NCBI RefSeq assembly: GCF_018449655.1
Contig: NZ_JAAVUX010000001.1
Coordinates: 1 to 64,000, forward strand
Length of the DNA stretch: 64,000 nt
Reading direction: 5' to 3'
Origin: Pseudomonas sp. dw_358
GTDB lineage: Bacteria; Pseudomonadota; Gammaproteobacteria; Pseudomonadales; Pseudomonadaceae
The notes under the pieces were generated by a model. The model had not been told where the DNA came from, made no database searches, and saw nothing but the letters and a program-made list of their open reading frames with translations. The position numbers and the translations under genes are program-made. Positions 20,168-30,861 of the stretch are shown piece after piece (position 1 is the first letter of the stretch; each line of letters starts with the position of its first letter).

Positions 20168-21169
20168 TTACCCGGCCGGCTTGGCGGGGGTACTGGCGGG
20201 AGTGCCAGGCGGGGCGGCGGGTTTGGCCGCTGCCGTCCCTGCCGGGGCCGCGGGTACGGCCGGCGTCAGTGCAGGCGCAGCCGCCGGGGCCGGAGCTGAC
20301 GGGGCCGGTTTATCCACTGGGGCGCCCCGCTCCAGTTGCACATTGACCCGGCGGTTCTTCGCCCGGTTGGCGGCGCTGGTGTTCGGCACCAGGGGGAACT
20401 GCTCGCCATGGAAGCGCACAGTGATCTGCTCTTCGGCAACGCCATGGGCTTTGAGATAGTCGACCACCGACAGCGCACGGCGCCGTGACAGGTCGCGGTT
20501 GGTCAGACGGTTACCACTGTTGTCGGAGTGTCCGTCCAGTTCGATACGATTGACCGAAGGATCAGCCTTCATATACGCCAGAATGCTGTCCAGCTGGCGT
20601 TTGCCCGCCGCGTCAAGGTCAATACCGCCACCCGGGAAGCCGACCTGAGTCATGCGCACCTGATCGAAACTGACCGACAGCAGCTTGGTCCCGCAGGCTT
20701 CATAGTCACTGAAGGCCTTGGCGAACTTGATCGGCATCATTCGCACCTGCACCGGCCCACCGTTGCTGCCGACGCCGCGCACGACCACGCTGCGGCCTTC
20801 CAGCAAACCACTGAGCAAGCCGCTGGCCTGACTTTGCGAGCTGGTAAAAATCACTTCACCACTGCTCAGATGCACCGAACCCAGACTGACATCGCCACGT
20901 CCGGGCTGCCAAGGCGCCGCCGCAGCGAACAGGCTGGCCGTGCCCGCACCCAGCATGTTGCTGGTGGAAGTCATGCGAAAGACCGCTTTCTCGCCCGCCT
21001 TGCGCACGAATTCACCCGCGCCGAAATCGGCGATGGGCTGAGTCAGGCGGCATTCGAACTGATCGCCGCCCACCGACCATTCAACTTTCTCCAGACGGGT
21101 CTGGAAGTTCAGGGCCATGGCCGGGAGGCTGGCAAACAAACTGAGCAAGGCAAGGTATCGCTGGCGCAC
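20168..21169 (-). CDS. motY: MotY-like OmpA-family flagellar/peptidoglycan-binding protein
   Basis: A 333-residue exported protein with a signal peptide (about 1-19, ending in SLPAMA), an N-terminal beta-rich MotY domain (about 20-155) and a C-terminal OmpA peptidoglycan-binding domain with the core [20 protein letters not shown]. MotY forms the T-ring around the polar flagellar motor. The start is taken as GTG because ggag lies 6 bases before it; a TTG four codons upstream overlaps that site. The Pro/Ala-rich tail (about 290-333) is long and low in complexity. Position beside argG and pyrC matches P. aeruginosa motY (PA3526). Confidence 0.88.
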   Translation of the reverse strand: MRQRYLALLSLFASLPAMALNFQTRLEKVEWSVGGDQFECRLTQPIADFGAGEFVRKAGEKAVFRMTSTSNMLGAGTASLFAAAAPWQPGRGDVSLGSVHLSSGEVIFTSSQSQASGLLSGLLEGRSVVVRGVGSNGGPVQVRMMPIKFAKAFSDYEACGTKLLSVSFDQVRMTQVGFPGGGIDLDAAGKRQLDSILAYMKADPSVNRIELDGHSDNSGNRLTNRDLSRRRALSVVDYLKAHGVAEEQITVRFHGEQFPLVPNTSAANRAKNRRVNVQLERGAPVDKPAPSAPAPAAAPALTPAVPAAPAGTAAAKPAAPPGTPASTPAKPAG

Positions 21170-21298
21170 GGGAGGCTCCAAAGGTCTTTACAACGTACCT
21201 CTGGGGTATCGGACGGGCTTTGCAAAACTTGATAGCGAGTGCTGCTGACCCCGTTTTCCGGTAGCATTCCCCGCAGTTCGAACCGCCTGGAATCCCCA

Positions 21299-22345
21299 AT
21301 GTCCGACCGCCTGACCCTCCTGCGCCCTGATGACTGGCACATCCACCTTCGCGACGGTGCCGTACTGCCCCATACCGTCGCCGATGTGGCCCGCACCTTT
21401 GCCCGCGCCATTGTCATGCCCAACCTGGTGCCCCCCGTGCGCAACGCCCAGGAAGCGGGCGCCTACCGGGAGCGCATTCTTGCCGCACGCCCGGCCGGCA
21501 GCCGCTTCGAGCCGCTGATGACGCTGTACCTCACCGACCGTACGCAGCCGGAGGACATCCGCGCAGCCAAGGCCAGCGGCTTTGTCCATGCGGCCAAGAT
21601 GTACCCGGCTGGCGCCACCACCCACTCCGACTCGGGCGTCACCAGCCTGGACAACATCACGGCGGCCATTGAAACCATGGCCGAGGTCGGCATGCCATTG
21701 CTGATCCATGGCGAAGTGACCCGTGGCGAGGTCGATGTGTTCGACCGCGAAAAGCTGTTCATCGACGAACACATGACCCGACTGGTCGAGCGCTTCCCGG
21801 GCTTGAAGATCGTCTTTGAACATATTACCACCTCGGATGCAGCACAGTTCGTGGCCCAGGCGCCCACCAACGTGGCGGCGACCATTACCGCCCAGCACCT
21901 GCTGTACAACCGCAACCACATGCTGGTGGGCGGGATTCGGCCGCATTTCTATTGCCTGCCGATCCTCAAGCGCAACACCCACCAGGTGGCCTTGCTGGAT
22001 GCCGCCACCAGCGGCAGCGGCAAGTTTTTCCTCGGCACCGATTCGGCGCCCCACGCCCAGCATGCCAAGGAAGCCGCTTGCGGGTGCGCGGGCTGCTACA
22101 CCGCCTTTGCCGCCATCGAGCTGTATGCCGAAGCCTTCGAACAACGCAACGCACTGGACAAGCTGGAAGGCTTTGCCAGCGTCTTCGGTCCGGCCTTCTA
22201 TGGTCTGCCGGGCAACCGCGACACCATCACCCTGGTTCGTGAAGAATGGACCGCCCCGACCAGCCTGCCTTTCGGCGAGCAGTCAGTCATTCCGCTGCGC
22301 GCCGGTGAAAAACTGCGCTGGCGTCTGCTGGAGAAAAACGCGTGA
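21299..22345 (+). CDS. pyrC: Dihydroorotase
   Basis: A 348-residue class II dihydroorotase converting carbamoyl aspartate to dihydroorotate in pyrimidine synthesis. Zinc ligands H14 and H16 are in DWHIHLRD, the carboxylated lysine is K100 in AAKMYPAG, and the active-site aspartate is in [10 protein letters not shown]. The start at MSDRLTLL is preceded by a purine-rich ribosome site. It overlaps rnt by 4 bp. Confidence 0.96.
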   Translation: MSDRLTLLRPDDWHIHLRDGAVLPHTVADVARTFARAIVMPNLVPPVRNAQEAGAYRERILAARPAGSRFEPLMTLYLTDRTQPEDIRAAKASGFVHAAKMYPAGATTHSDSGVTSLDNITAAIETMAEVGMPLLIHGEVTRGEVDVFDREKLFIDEHMTRLVERFPGLKIVFEHITTSDAAQFVAQAPTNVAATITAQHLLYNRNHMLVGGIRPHFYCLPILKRNTHQVALLDAATSGSGKFFLGTDSAPHAQHAKEAACGCAGCYTAFAAIELYAEAFEQRNALDKLEGFASVFGPAFYGLPGNRDTITLVREEWTAPTSLPFGEQSVIPLRAGEKLRWRLLEKNA

Positions 22346-23022
22346 GTGAGGACCTTTACGACGACGACCAGGATGCCCCGAGCACCGGTAACAGCGGCTC
22401 GCGCCACCCCATGGCGGCGCGCTTTCGTGGTTACCTGCCCGTGGTGATCGACGTCGAAACCGGCGGCTTCAACAGCGCCACCGACGCCCTGCTGGAAATC
22501 GCGGCCGTGACCATCGGCATGGATGAGCAAGGCTTCGTGTTCCCCGAACACACGCATTTCTTCCGCGTCGAGCCCTTCGAGGGTGCCAATATCGAGGCGG
22601 CTGCCCTGGAATTTACCGGCATCAAGCTCGATCACCCGCTGCGCATGGCCGTCAGCGAGGAAGCCGCGCTCACCGATATTTTCCGTGGCGTGCGCAAGGC
22701 CCTCAAGGCCAATGGCTGCAAACGCGCAATCCTGGTCGGGCACAACAGCAGCTTCGACCTGGGCTTCCTCAACGCTGCCGTGGCGCGTACGGACATGAAA
22801 CGCAACCCGTTTCATCCGTTCTCCAGCTTCGACACCGCCTCGTTGGCCGGCCTCGCCTACGGCCAGACGGTACTGGCCAAGGCCTGCCAGGCCGCCGGGA
22901 TCGACTTTGACGGACGCGAAGCCCACTCAGCGCGGTATGACACGGAAAAAACCGCAGAACTGTTCTGCGGCATCGTCAACCGCTGGAAACAGATGGGTGG
23001 CTGGGAAGACTTCGACGAATGA
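22342..23022 (+). CDS. rnt: Ribonuclease T
   Basis: A 226-residue DEDDh 3'-to-5' exoribonuclease that matures tRNA and other stable RNA ends. The exonuclease motifs are [22 protein letters not shown] (D and E metal ligands), [13 protein letters not shown] and [14 protein letters not shown]. It starts at GTG inside the pyrC stop (4-bp overlap), so it is translationally coupled to pyrC. In P. aeruginosa and P. putida I recall a peroxiredoxin gene next; here the next gene is bfd. Confidence 0.95.
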   Translation: MSEDLYDDDQDAPSTGNSGSRHPMAARFRGYLPVVIDVETGGFNSATDALLEIAAVTIGMDEQGFVFPEHTHFFRVEPFEGANIEAAALEFTGIKLDHPLRMAVSEEAALTDIFRGVRKALKANGCKRAILVGHNSSFDLGFLNAAVARTDMKRNPFHPFSSFDTASLAGLAYGQTVLAKACQAAGIDFDGREAHSARYDTEKTAELFCGIVNRWKQMGGWEDFDE

Positions 23023-23069
23023 TGGATGACCGTTCATCGCGGTTCATCAAGCGAGCCGCGAAGACTTTT

Positions 23070-23088
23070 GACAAGCATTCTCATTAAC
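23070..23088 (-). promoter_or_regulatory. Fur box upstream of bfd
   Basis: Read on the minus strand the 19 bases are gttaatgagaatgcttgtc, matching about 15 of 19 positions of the classic Fur consensus (gataatgataatcattatc type). It lies about 45 bp before the bfd start, in the position of its promoter. Iron-repressed expression of bfd, which mobilises stored iron, is the expected result. Confidence 0.75.
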
Positions 23089-23133
23089 ATTAAGATCCAT
23101 CGCATCAGGTCCTCAACGCGATGGTCTTAATTT

Positions 23134-23352
23134 ATGTACGTCTGCCTCTGCCAAGGTGTCACCGACGGTCAAATCCGCGATGCGATTTACGAAGGCTGCT
23201 GCAGCTACAAGGAAGTTCGGGAAACGCTCAACGTGGCGTCCAATTGCGGTAAATGCGCGTGCCTGGCCAAGCAGGTGGTTCGCGAGACATTGACTGAATT
23301 ACAAACCACTCAGGCCGCGCTGCCCTACCCCGCAGAATTCACCGTCGCGTGA
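23134..23352 (+). CDS. bfd: Bacterioferritin-associated ferredoxin
   Basis: A 72-residue [2Fe-2S] ferredoxin that reduces the iron core of bacterioferritin so that iron can be released. The cluster cysteines are C4, C6, C38 and C41 (MYVCLCQGV and NCGKC). A Fur box lies upstream and the gene ends with a terminator before bfr, so the two partners are adjacent but separately transcribed. Confidence 0.95.
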   Translation: MYVCLCQGVTDGQIRDAIYEGCCSYKEVRETLNVASNCGKCACLAKQVVRETLTELQTTQAALPYPAEFTVA

Positions 23353-23383
23353 CGCGAAAAAGTTGTTTGACCGAATTTCATTA

Positions 23384-23409
23384 AACCGGACCCAGTGTCC
23401 GGTTTTTTT
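23384..23409 (+). terminator. Terminator between bfd and bfr
   Basis: The stem accggac/gtccggt with a 5-base loop is followed by seven T bases. Confidence 0.88.
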
Positions 23410-23568
23410 ATCTCTGGAAACAATGAGTTAGCGCGGTAACGCGGAACTCAGTCATTCTTATTCAGATTAATTTTCGTAGCGTATTCAACTACTTAGGTTT
23501 GACACTAATCCCGGCCAGGGCCAAACTCCGCCTACTTTGCATTTACCGTATCCAGGCAGGCAGCCCAC

Positions 23569-24045
23569 ATGAAAGGCGACATCAGCGTCATCCAGCATCT
23601 CAACAGGATCCTCGGGAACGAGCTGATCGCCATCAACCAATACTTCTTGCACGCACGCATGTATGAAGACTGGGGGCTGAACAAGCTCGGCAAGCACGAG
23701 TATCACGAATCCATCGACGAGATGAAGCACGCCGACAAGCTGATCAAGCGCATCCTGTTTCTGGAAGGACTGCCTAACCTCCAGGAGCTGGGCAAGATCC
23801 TGATCGGCGAACACACTCGCGAGATGCTCGAGTGCGACCTGAAGATCGAGCAGAAAGCCCTGGTGGACCTCAAGGCCGCCATCGCGCATTGCGAAACTGT
23901 GGGCGACTTCGGCAGCCGCGAGCTGCTGGAAGACATCCTCGAATCCGAGGAAGAGCACATCGACTGGCTGGAAACTCAACTGAGCCTGATCGACAAGGTC
24001 GGGATCGAGAACTACCTGCAGTCGCAGATGGGCGTCGAAGACTGA
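23569..24045 (+). CDS. bfr: Bacterioferritin (BfrB type)
   Basis: A 158-residue subunit of the 24-mer haem-containing iron store. The ferroxidase ligands E18, E51, H54, E94, E127 and H130 are all present, as is the haem-ligating M52. That combination marks a true bacterioferritin with both functions. It is adjacent to its electron donor bfd; a terminator follows. Confidence 0.96.
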   Translation: MKGDISVIQHLNRILGNELIAINQYFLHARMYEDWGLNKLGKHEYHESIDEMKHADKLIKRILFLEGLPNLQELGKILIGEHTREMLECDLKIEQKALVDLKAAIAHCETVGDFGSRELLEDILESEEEHIDWLETQLSLIDKVGIENYLQSQMGVED

Positions 24046-24071
24046 CGGGCCTGTTCCCACAAGACGCACAC

Positions 24072-24113
24072 AAAAAAGCCGCAAACCGATCCACTCGGTT
24101 CGCGGCTTTTTCG
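24072..24113. terminator. Bidirectional terminator between bfr and grxD
   Basis: The arms aaaaagccgc and gcggcttttt flank an internally paired section (aaaccg.. / ..cggttc). It lies between the convergent bfr and grxD genes and serves both strands. Confidence 0.85.
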
Positions 24114-24132
24114 TTTCCGGCTCGAACGGGTG

Positions 24133-24474
24133 TCAGGCGCCCGCTTTCTCGCCGGCAGCCTTCTCGACAGCCGCCTTGACGGTGGTCTGCAGTTCACCGG
24201 CTGTAAACAACTCGGTGATGATGTCGCTGCCACCAATCAACTCGCCGCCGACCCACAGCTGCGGGAAGGTTGGCCAGTTGGCGTATTTCGGCAGGTTGGC
24301 GCGGATTTCCGGGTTTTGCAGAATGTCCACGTAGGCAAACTTTTCGCCGCAGGCCATCAGCGACTGCACAGCTTTGGCAGAGAAGCCACACTGCGGCGCG
24401 TTCGGCGAGCCTTTCATGTAAAGCAGAACGGTATTGTTGGCGATCTGCTCTTTAATCGTTTCGATGATATCCAT
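24133..24474 (-). CDS. grxD: Monothiol glutaredoxin Grx4
   Basis: A 113-residue monothiol glutaredoxin with the CGFS active site at 29-32 and the glutathione-binding WPTFPQLWVGGELIGG region. The family binds and transfers [2Fe-2S] clusters with BolA-type partners, which suits its place next to bfr and bfd. The start at MDIIETIKEQ is supported by aggtg six bases upstream; the longer frame is not conserved. Confidence 0.95.
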   Translation of the reverse strand: MDIIETIKEQIANNTVLLYMKGSPNAPQCGFSAKAVQSLMACGEKFAYVDILQNPEIRANLPKYANWPTFPQLWVGGELIGGSDIITELFTAGELQTTVKAAVEKAAGEKAGA

Positions 24475-24595
24475 GGGCACCTCGGCTGAACTATCCGACA
24501 TTGTCGGCACGGTGAGATATTGTAACGGAATCCCGAGCGCAGTGCTCAACCTCTCCTGCAGGCTTCCCGTCAATACCCCTGTCCGACCGGCCCTC

Positions 24596-24889
24596 TCAGG
24601 ACACAGGCGCGCTCTGGGGCGGCGGCTGCAACTGAATTTCCAGCACCGTCTCGATCTCTTCCTGGGCAAAGTGCTCGCCCGTCAGCTCGCCGATCAGACG
24701 CCAGTGCTCGTCCAGACCGCCACTGATGGTCGCCATACGATCGATCATCCGCCGCCCGGCTGCCCGGGTGACCTCATCTTCGCTGCGCAACAGCTCGAAC
24801 GACATCGATGTGATCGAGGCTGTCAGGTGCGTGAGGGTGCGGGCAGTGGCGCCCAGCAACTCCATCAGGCACTGTTCTTTAGATTCCAT
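24596..24889 (-). CDS. Conserved hypothetical protein, helical
   Basis: A 97-residue soluble protein that I cannot name. It is predicted to be mostly helical, with MELLGATARTLTHLTASITSMSFELLRSEDEVTRAAGRRMIDRMATI reading as amphipathic, and has a single Cys (residue 6). It lies between grxD and argF, a place that holds a small hypothetical in other pseudomonads. The start at MESKEQC is preceded by gggag. Confidence 0.7.
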   Translation of the reverse strand: MESKEQCLMELLGATARTLTHLTASITSMSFELLRSEDEVTRAAGRRMIDRMATISGGLDEHWRLIGELTGEHFAQEEIETVLEIQLQPPPQSAPVS

Positions 24890-25150
24890 TCCTGCTACTC
24901 CCTGTGCTTCACAGGACACATATATACCCCAGCCGCCCGCCACATGACAGGTCGCACGTCGGCCGACCAGTGGGCCCGTGCCAGACGGTTCAGGCGTTGA
25001 ACGGACGCGTTGCCAAGGCGCTCGACGTCAGTGTACAAATATATCGACCGAATGCGGTAAAAGCTGAGCAGCCGGCGCTGTATATTTCCGTTCATACGCG
25101 GCCCCTGATGGCTGATTTACGACGAGATACGGTTAATAATCAGCCCCCTA

Positions 25151-25187
25151 TTGGTAACACGCGACATTTAATTATAGGATGGCGCCT
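25151..25187 (-). promoter_or_regulatory. Candidate ArgR operator upstream of argF
   Basis: On the minus strand TGTCGC-N8-AA fits exactly (25151-25166). The preceding half-site, AGGCGC-N8-AA-N5, matches four of the first six bases and lies in direct repeat at the right spacing. This is the arrangement reported for Pseudomonas ArgR sites (TGTCGC-N8-AA-N5, recalled). A TTGGTA/TATAGG promoter with 16-bp spacing overlaps it, so arginine repression of argF is expected. The rest of the 24890-25302 gap shows no convincing gene. Confidence 0.65.
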
Positions 25188-25302
25188 TCCCTAATTCGTC
25201 GCCCCGTGCGGCTTTCGCCGCAGGTCTCACTCCTTTTCCCGTCATTTCGTCAGGAGCGGTTGTTGTTGAGTCTCTGCGGTCTGTTGCAAAAGGTAGTCAA
25301 TG

Positions 25303-26223
25303 ATGAGCGCAAGGCACTTTCTCTCCCTGATGGATTATTCGCCGGAACAGCTGTCGAGCCTGCTCCGCCGAGGCATCGAGCTGAAGGCCTTGCGCGACCG
25401 AGGCGTGCTGTTCGAGCCCCTCAAGGGCCGGGTGCTGGGGATGATCTTCGAAAAGTCCTCGACTCGCACCCGCCTGTCCTTCGAGGCGGGCATGATCCAG
25501 CTCGGCGGCCAGGCCATTTTCCTCTCGACCCGCGACACTCAGCTGGGCCGCGGTGAACCGGTGGCCGACTCCGCGCGAGTCATGTCGGGCATGCTCGATG
25601 CGGTCATGATCCGCACCTACGCCCACAGCACCCTCACCGAGTTTGCAGCCCACTCGCGGGTACCAGTGATCAACGGCCTGTCCGATGACCTGCACCCCTG
25701 CCAACTGCTGGCCGACATGCAGACCTTTCTCGAACACCGTGGCGCCATCAAGGGCAAAACCGTGGCCTGGATCGGCGATGGCAACAACATGTGCAACAGC
25801 TACCTGGAAGCGGCCGTGCAGTTCGACTTCAACCTGCGCATTGCCTGCCCGGAAGGCTTTGAACCCAACCCCGCGTTCCTCGCCCTGGCCGGTAATCGCG
25901 CGACGGTCATGCGCGACCCTCGGGAAGCCGTAAAAGGCGCACACCTGGTCAGCACCGACGTCTGGACTTCCATGGGCCAGGAAGAGGAAACCGCGCGGCG
26001 CCTGGCGTTGTTCGCGCCCTTCCAGGTCACTCGCGAACTGCTCGACCTGTCAGCGCCGGACGTATTGTTCATGCACTGTCTGCCCGCCCACCGTGGCGAG
26101 GAAATCAGCCTTGATGTGCTGGATGATCCGCGCGCCGTGGCCTGGGACCAGGCAGAAAACCGCCTGCACGCGCAAAAAGCACTGCTGGAATTCCTCGTGG
26201 CCCCTGCCTACCAGCCCGCCTGA
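25303..26223 (+). CDS. argF: Ornithine carbamoyltransferase, anabolic
   Basis: A 306-residue enzyme making citrulline from ornithine and carbamoyl phosphate. The carbamoyl-phosphate loop STRTR is at 53-57, DLHPCQ provides the substrate histidine, and [10 protein letters not shown] carries the ornithine-loop cysteine. Two ATG codons are in tandem (25300 and 25303); the second gives the family's MSARHF start. An ArgR-type site precedes it, as expected of the biosynthetic rather than the catabolic enzyme. Confidence 0.95.
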   Translation: MSARHFLSLMDYSPEQLSSLLRRGIELKALRDRGVLFEPLKGRVLGMIFEKSSTRTRLSFEAGMIQLGGQAIFLSTRDTQLGRGEPVADSARVMSGMLDAVMIRTYAHSTLTEFAAHSRVPVINGLSDDLHPCQLLADMQTFLEHRGAIKGKTVAWIGDGNNMCNSYLEAAVQFDFNLRIACPEGFEPNPAFLALAGNRATVMRDPREAVKGAHLVSTDVWTSMGQEEETARRLALFAPFQVTRELLDLSAPDVLFMHCLPAHRGEEISLDVLDDPRAVAWDQAENRLHAQKALLEFLVAPAYQPA

Positions 26224-26245
26224 ACCCCGGTGTACCGATGCCTGA

Positions 26246-26716
26246 TCAAGGCCGACCGATGTCGGCGAACTGCGCCTGGGTGTGCTCGGCGAGCACAGCG
26301 GGCGCCAGCTCGACCTCCAGCCCGCGCCGCCCGGCACTGACAAAGACACTGGCCAATGGCCTGGCCGACTGATCGATAAAAGTCCGCAGGCGCTTCTTCT
26401 GGCCCAGCGGGCTGATCCCTCCCAGCAGATACCCCGTGGCCCGCTGCGCCGCGGCCGGGTCGGCCATCTCGCACTTCTTCACCCCTGCTGCCTGCGCCAG
26501 CGCCTTGAGGTCCAGGGTGCCTGCCACCGGCACCACCGCCACCAGCAATTCGGCCTTTTCACTGGAGGCCAGCAGCGTCTTGAACACCTGCAACGGTTCC
26601 AGCCCCAGCTTCTCGGCGGCCTCCAGGCCATAGGAAGCCGCTTTCGGATCATGTTCGTAACTATGGATTCGATGTTCGGCGCGAACTTTTTTCAACAGGT
26701 CAAGGGCGGGTGTCAT
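26246..26716 (-). CDS. ybaK: Cys-tRNA(Pro) deacylase YbaK
   Basis: A 156-residue trans-editing domain that hydrolyses Cys mis-attached to tRNA-Pro. The YbaK/ProX fold is recognised by KTLLASSEKAELLVAVVPVAGTLDLKALAQAAG and by GGISPLGQKKRL near residue 100. The start at MTPALDLLKK is the family's; the frame extends 13 codons upstream. It is convergent with argF, 22 bp away. Confidence 0.9.
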   Translation of the reverse strand: MTPALDLLKKVRAEHRIHSYEHDPKAASYGLEAAEKLGLEPLQVFKTLLASSEKAELLVAVVPVAGTLDLKALAQAAGVKKCEMADPAAAQRATGYLLGGISPLGQKKRLRTFIDQSARPLASVFVSAGRRGLEVELAPAVLAEHTQAQFADIGRP

Positions 26717-26890
26717 GCAGGGCTCCAGGCCAGGCTCGGGGGATCGCAGCAACAACCCATTCTAGGACAAAGCGTAATAACTACCGAGGCCTGCCAGCAC
26801 AAATCGCGATTTTGCGGACGTTTGCACCGCCAATGGTCAGATTATGGTTTACAGTTCACTTTCGACCTTTGACAGCATCGTTTCTTGAGT

Positions 26891-26913
26891 ATATTTTTTC
26901 GTTTGCGAATATT
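26891..26913. promoter_or_regulatory. GlpR-like operator upstream of glpF
   Basis: The core ttcg-tttg-cgaa is palindromic and is flanked by AT-rich arms (atatttt and tatt), resembling the GlpR consensus watgttcgwtawcgaacatw. It lies about 115 bp before glpF in the 26717-27029 gap. The regulator glpR is about 6.5 kb away. Confidence 0.6.
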
Positions 26914-27029
26914 CGGCTTTTTTGGTAAATCAGGCAACAGCTTCACCCGCACAGCAGCATTGTCGCTGTGCGGCAAAAAACGAACGCATCCAGTGCGTCT
27001 TAAAAACAAGAACAAACGGGAAGAGCTTC

Positions 27030-27890
27030 ATGACCACACAAACACAACAACCAACGCTGTACGGACAATGCATCGCGGAGTTTTTCGGGACATTCCTGTT
27101 TCTGTTTTTTGGTACAGGGTGTGTAGCAGCGCTCAAGGTCGGGGGTGCCTCCTTCGGCCAGTGGGAAATCAGCGTGATCTGGGGCCTGGGCGTCAGCTTG
27201 GCTGTCTACCTTACCGCCGGGGTCTCCGGTGCCCATTTGAGCCCCGCCGTCAGCATCGCCTTGAGCATTTTTGGCACCTTCGAAAAACGTAAACTGCCGT
27301 TCTACATCATTGCGCAGATGGCCGGCGCCTTCTGCGGCGCAGCGCTGGTCTACACCCTGTACAGCAGCCTGTTTTTCGATTACGAACAAACTCATCACAT
27401 GATCCGCGGTAGCCAGGCAAGCCTGGAATTGGCCGGCGTGTTTTCTACCTACCCCAATGCATTGCTGTCCACCGGCCAGGCGTTCATGGTGGAACTGGTG
27501 ATCACCGCCGTGCTGATGGGCACCATCATGGCCCTGACCGACGATAACAACGGTCTGCCCCGTGGCGCCCTCGCGCCGCTGCTGATCGGCTTGCTGGTCG
27601 CGGTGATCGGCGCCTCGATGGGCCCGTTGACCGGCTTTGCCATGAACCCTGCCCGCGACCTCGGCCCAAAATTCATGACATTCCTTGCCGGCTGGGGCGA
27701 CATCGCCTTCACCGGCGGTCGTGATATTCCCTATTTCATCGTCCCGATCGTCGCGCCAATCCTCGGTGCATGCCTGGGTGCCGCCCTCTACCGCGGCATG
27801 ATCGCGCGGCACCTGCCGGCACCTGTGGTCACCCCTGCTGTCCCTGTTGCACCCGATTCTGAAACCGGCCGGGAAAAGGCCCAGGCCTGA
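27030..27890 (+). CDS. glpF: Glycerol uptake facilitator
   Basis: A 286-residue aquaglyceroporin of the inner membrane with six helices and two half-helices. The second pore motif is intact (AMNPARDLGP). The first pore motif reads AHLSPAVS: S71-P72-A73 (codon AGC) instead of the usual Asn-Pro-Ala. The start at MTTQTQQ is preceded by a purine-rich agag site; the frame extends 36 codons upstream without homology. It forms an operon with glpK (54-bp gap). Confidence 0.93.
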   Translation: MTTQTQQPTLYGQCIAEFFGTFLFLFFGTGCVAALKVGGASFGQWEISVIWGLGVSLAVYLTAGVSGAHLSPAVSIALSIFGTFEKRKLPFYIIAQMAGAFCGAALVYTLYSSLFFDYEQTHHMIRGSQASLELAGVFSTYPNALLSTGQAFMVELVITAVLMGTIMALTDDNNGLPRGALAPLLIGLLVAVIGASMGPLTGFAMNPARDLGPKFMTFLAGWGDIAFTGGRDIPYFIVPIVAPILGACLGAALYRGMIARHLPAPVVTPAVPVAPDSETGREKAQA

Positions 27891-27896
27891 GCCTGA

Positions 27897-29450
<1,554 letters not shown>

Positions 29451-29522
29451 TCGATTGATCTGAACCCGCCGCGCGCGCCTGCAGAGGTCACCCTGTGGAC
29501 GCGCGCGTCGCTCGCGAAAGCG

Positions 29523-30164
29523 TTACTCGCCCCGCCGCCGATCCAGCGCAATCACCCCCAGCGACAAGCCGACAAACCCCGCCAGAATCACCAGACTGTT
29601 GATCAACACCCGCTCGAAGCCCAGCTTTGAGACATCAATGAACGGGTATTGGTACACGCCTATTACATGTCCGCGCAGCATCGCGTACCCAAAATACACC
29701 AGCGGATAAAGCGCCCAAAGCCACGCATGACGCCAACGCAGCGCGCTGCTGGGCACGGACAGCCACCACCAGACCACGAACGCGATTGGCATCACGTCGT
29801 GCAACAATTCGTTGACCAGCCACTGAAAGCCTTGAGGGTTCCAGACGTTGCGCAACAGCAGGGTGTAGGACACGCCAACCACGACAATACTGACGGCAAC
29901 CCCACTGATAACGGAGGGTTGGCGAAAATATCGACTTAGCCGGCTATCGCTTCGCTGCAGAGCACTCGTCAGTACCATGGCAACCAAGGTATTGGTGGTG
30001 ACCGTAAAATAGCTGAAGAAATTGATCAGCCCGCCGAGCAGGCTGGCATCGTTGTTCCAGCGGCCAAGCAGCGCCAATGCCATCTGTCCTGCCAGGGCAA
30101 ACCAGGCAATGCTGGCGAGGATCAAGGTGAGGTGGTGGTTCGGTTGCCGGATGCGGCCTTGCAT
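29523..30164 (-). CDS. Pr6Pr family membrane protein
   Basis: A 213-residue integral membrane protein with six likely helices, recognised by the INFFSYFTVTTNTLVA segment (about 47-62), the VWNPQGFQWLVNELLHDVMPIAFVVWW block and YPLVYFGYAMLRG. This group, related to FAR-17a/AIG1-like proteins, has no established function in bacteria. It lies between glpK and gcd, with the VF530-type gene upstream on the same strand. Confidence 0.75.
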   Translation of the reverse strand: MQGRIRQPNHHLTLILASIAWFALAGQMALALLGRWNNDASLLGGLINFFSYFTVTTNTLVAMVLTSALQRSDSRLSRYFRQPSVISGVAVSIVVVGVSYTLLLRNVWNPQGFQWLVNELLHDVMPIAFVVWWWLSVPSSALRWRHAWLWALYPLVYFGYAMLRGHVIGVYQYPFIDVSKLGFERVLINSLVILAGFVGLSLGVIALDRRRGE

Positions 30165-30200
30165 GCAGAGGTTCCTTGAGTCGGTGGCTTCCCGGCCGGC

Positions 30201-30425
30201 TCAGCGCTTGGTGCGCTGCAGCTTGATATAAAGCCGCTCGACTTTTTCGCGCGCCCACGGTGTCTTGCGCAGAAAGGTCAGGCTGGACTTGATGCTCGGG
30301 TCGCTGTTGAAGCAACGGATATCGATTCGCTGGGCCAGACCTTCCCAGGTGTAATGCGACACCAGGGCGTTGAGGATCTGTTCAAGCGTCACGCCGTGCA
30401 ACGGGTTGTTGGAGGTTTCAGTCAC
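30201..30425 (-). CDS. VF530-type (DUF2132) small DNA-binding protein
   Basis: A 74-residue protein with the family's compact sequence [28 protein letters not shown] and the conserved C-terminal [13 protein letters not shown]. Structures of this family (VF530) suggest DNA binding, but the cellular role is unknown. It ends 36 bp before the Pr6Pr gene on the same strand, so the two may be co-transcribed. Confidence 0.85.
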   Translation of the reverse strand: MTETSNNPLHGVTLEQILNALVSHYTWEGLAQRIDIRCFNSDPSIKSSLTFLRKTPWAREKVERLYIKLQRTKR

Positions 30426-30861
30426 GGCTGCGTTCTCGTGGTGGCGGGAAAAAGTGTGGGCACCTTAGCCGACCGTGGCGGCGACGAAAAGAGCGGGTTG
30501 AATGACAACAGAAGGGTTGCCCGCCTGTATGTAGGAAATTTCATCAATTATTGAAATTGATTGCAAAGCACCCGTGGCATGCTGGGACCGTATACAACTG
30601 GCCACTATTGCACCCTGCGCAATAGTGCATGTCGATTTGTTGCCTTTCCAAGCTCAAGCACGCCGTATATCCTCCCGCCGAACTTAGCTGAACCCATTCA
30701 GTTTTTCCTGCCGCTCAAGACAGCGCTGTCTCGATCCCCGTAGTCATTACTTTGAAACCGGGCGAAGAACTAATGTGTTGCGAAAGTCTTCTTATACCAA
30801 TCGAGCATGGACTGTTTCCAGTCCCATGCTCTAGCACTCAACTACAACGGAGAAACTCCAT
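30426..30861. other. Intergenic region with gcd promoter
   Basis: A 436-bp gap holding the divergent promoters of the VF530-type gene and gcd. The palindrome tcaatt-attga-aattga (30544-30560) is a possible operator. The last part (about 30760-30860) is AT-rich and ends in a purine-rich ribosome site (ggag). No frame in it has a recognisable product. Confidence 0.4.

Noticed and set aside
23450..23475. A possible Fur site before bfr
   Set aside because: The match around tcattcttattcagatta is poor compared with the site before bfd.
24904..25194. Frames on both strands between the 24596 gene and argF
   Set aside because: They overlap each other and the ArgR-type operator and promoter; no homology can be seen.
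29451..29522. CG-rich repeats after glpK as a terminator
   Set aside because: gcgcgc tracts occur but no clean stem with a T run can be drawn.
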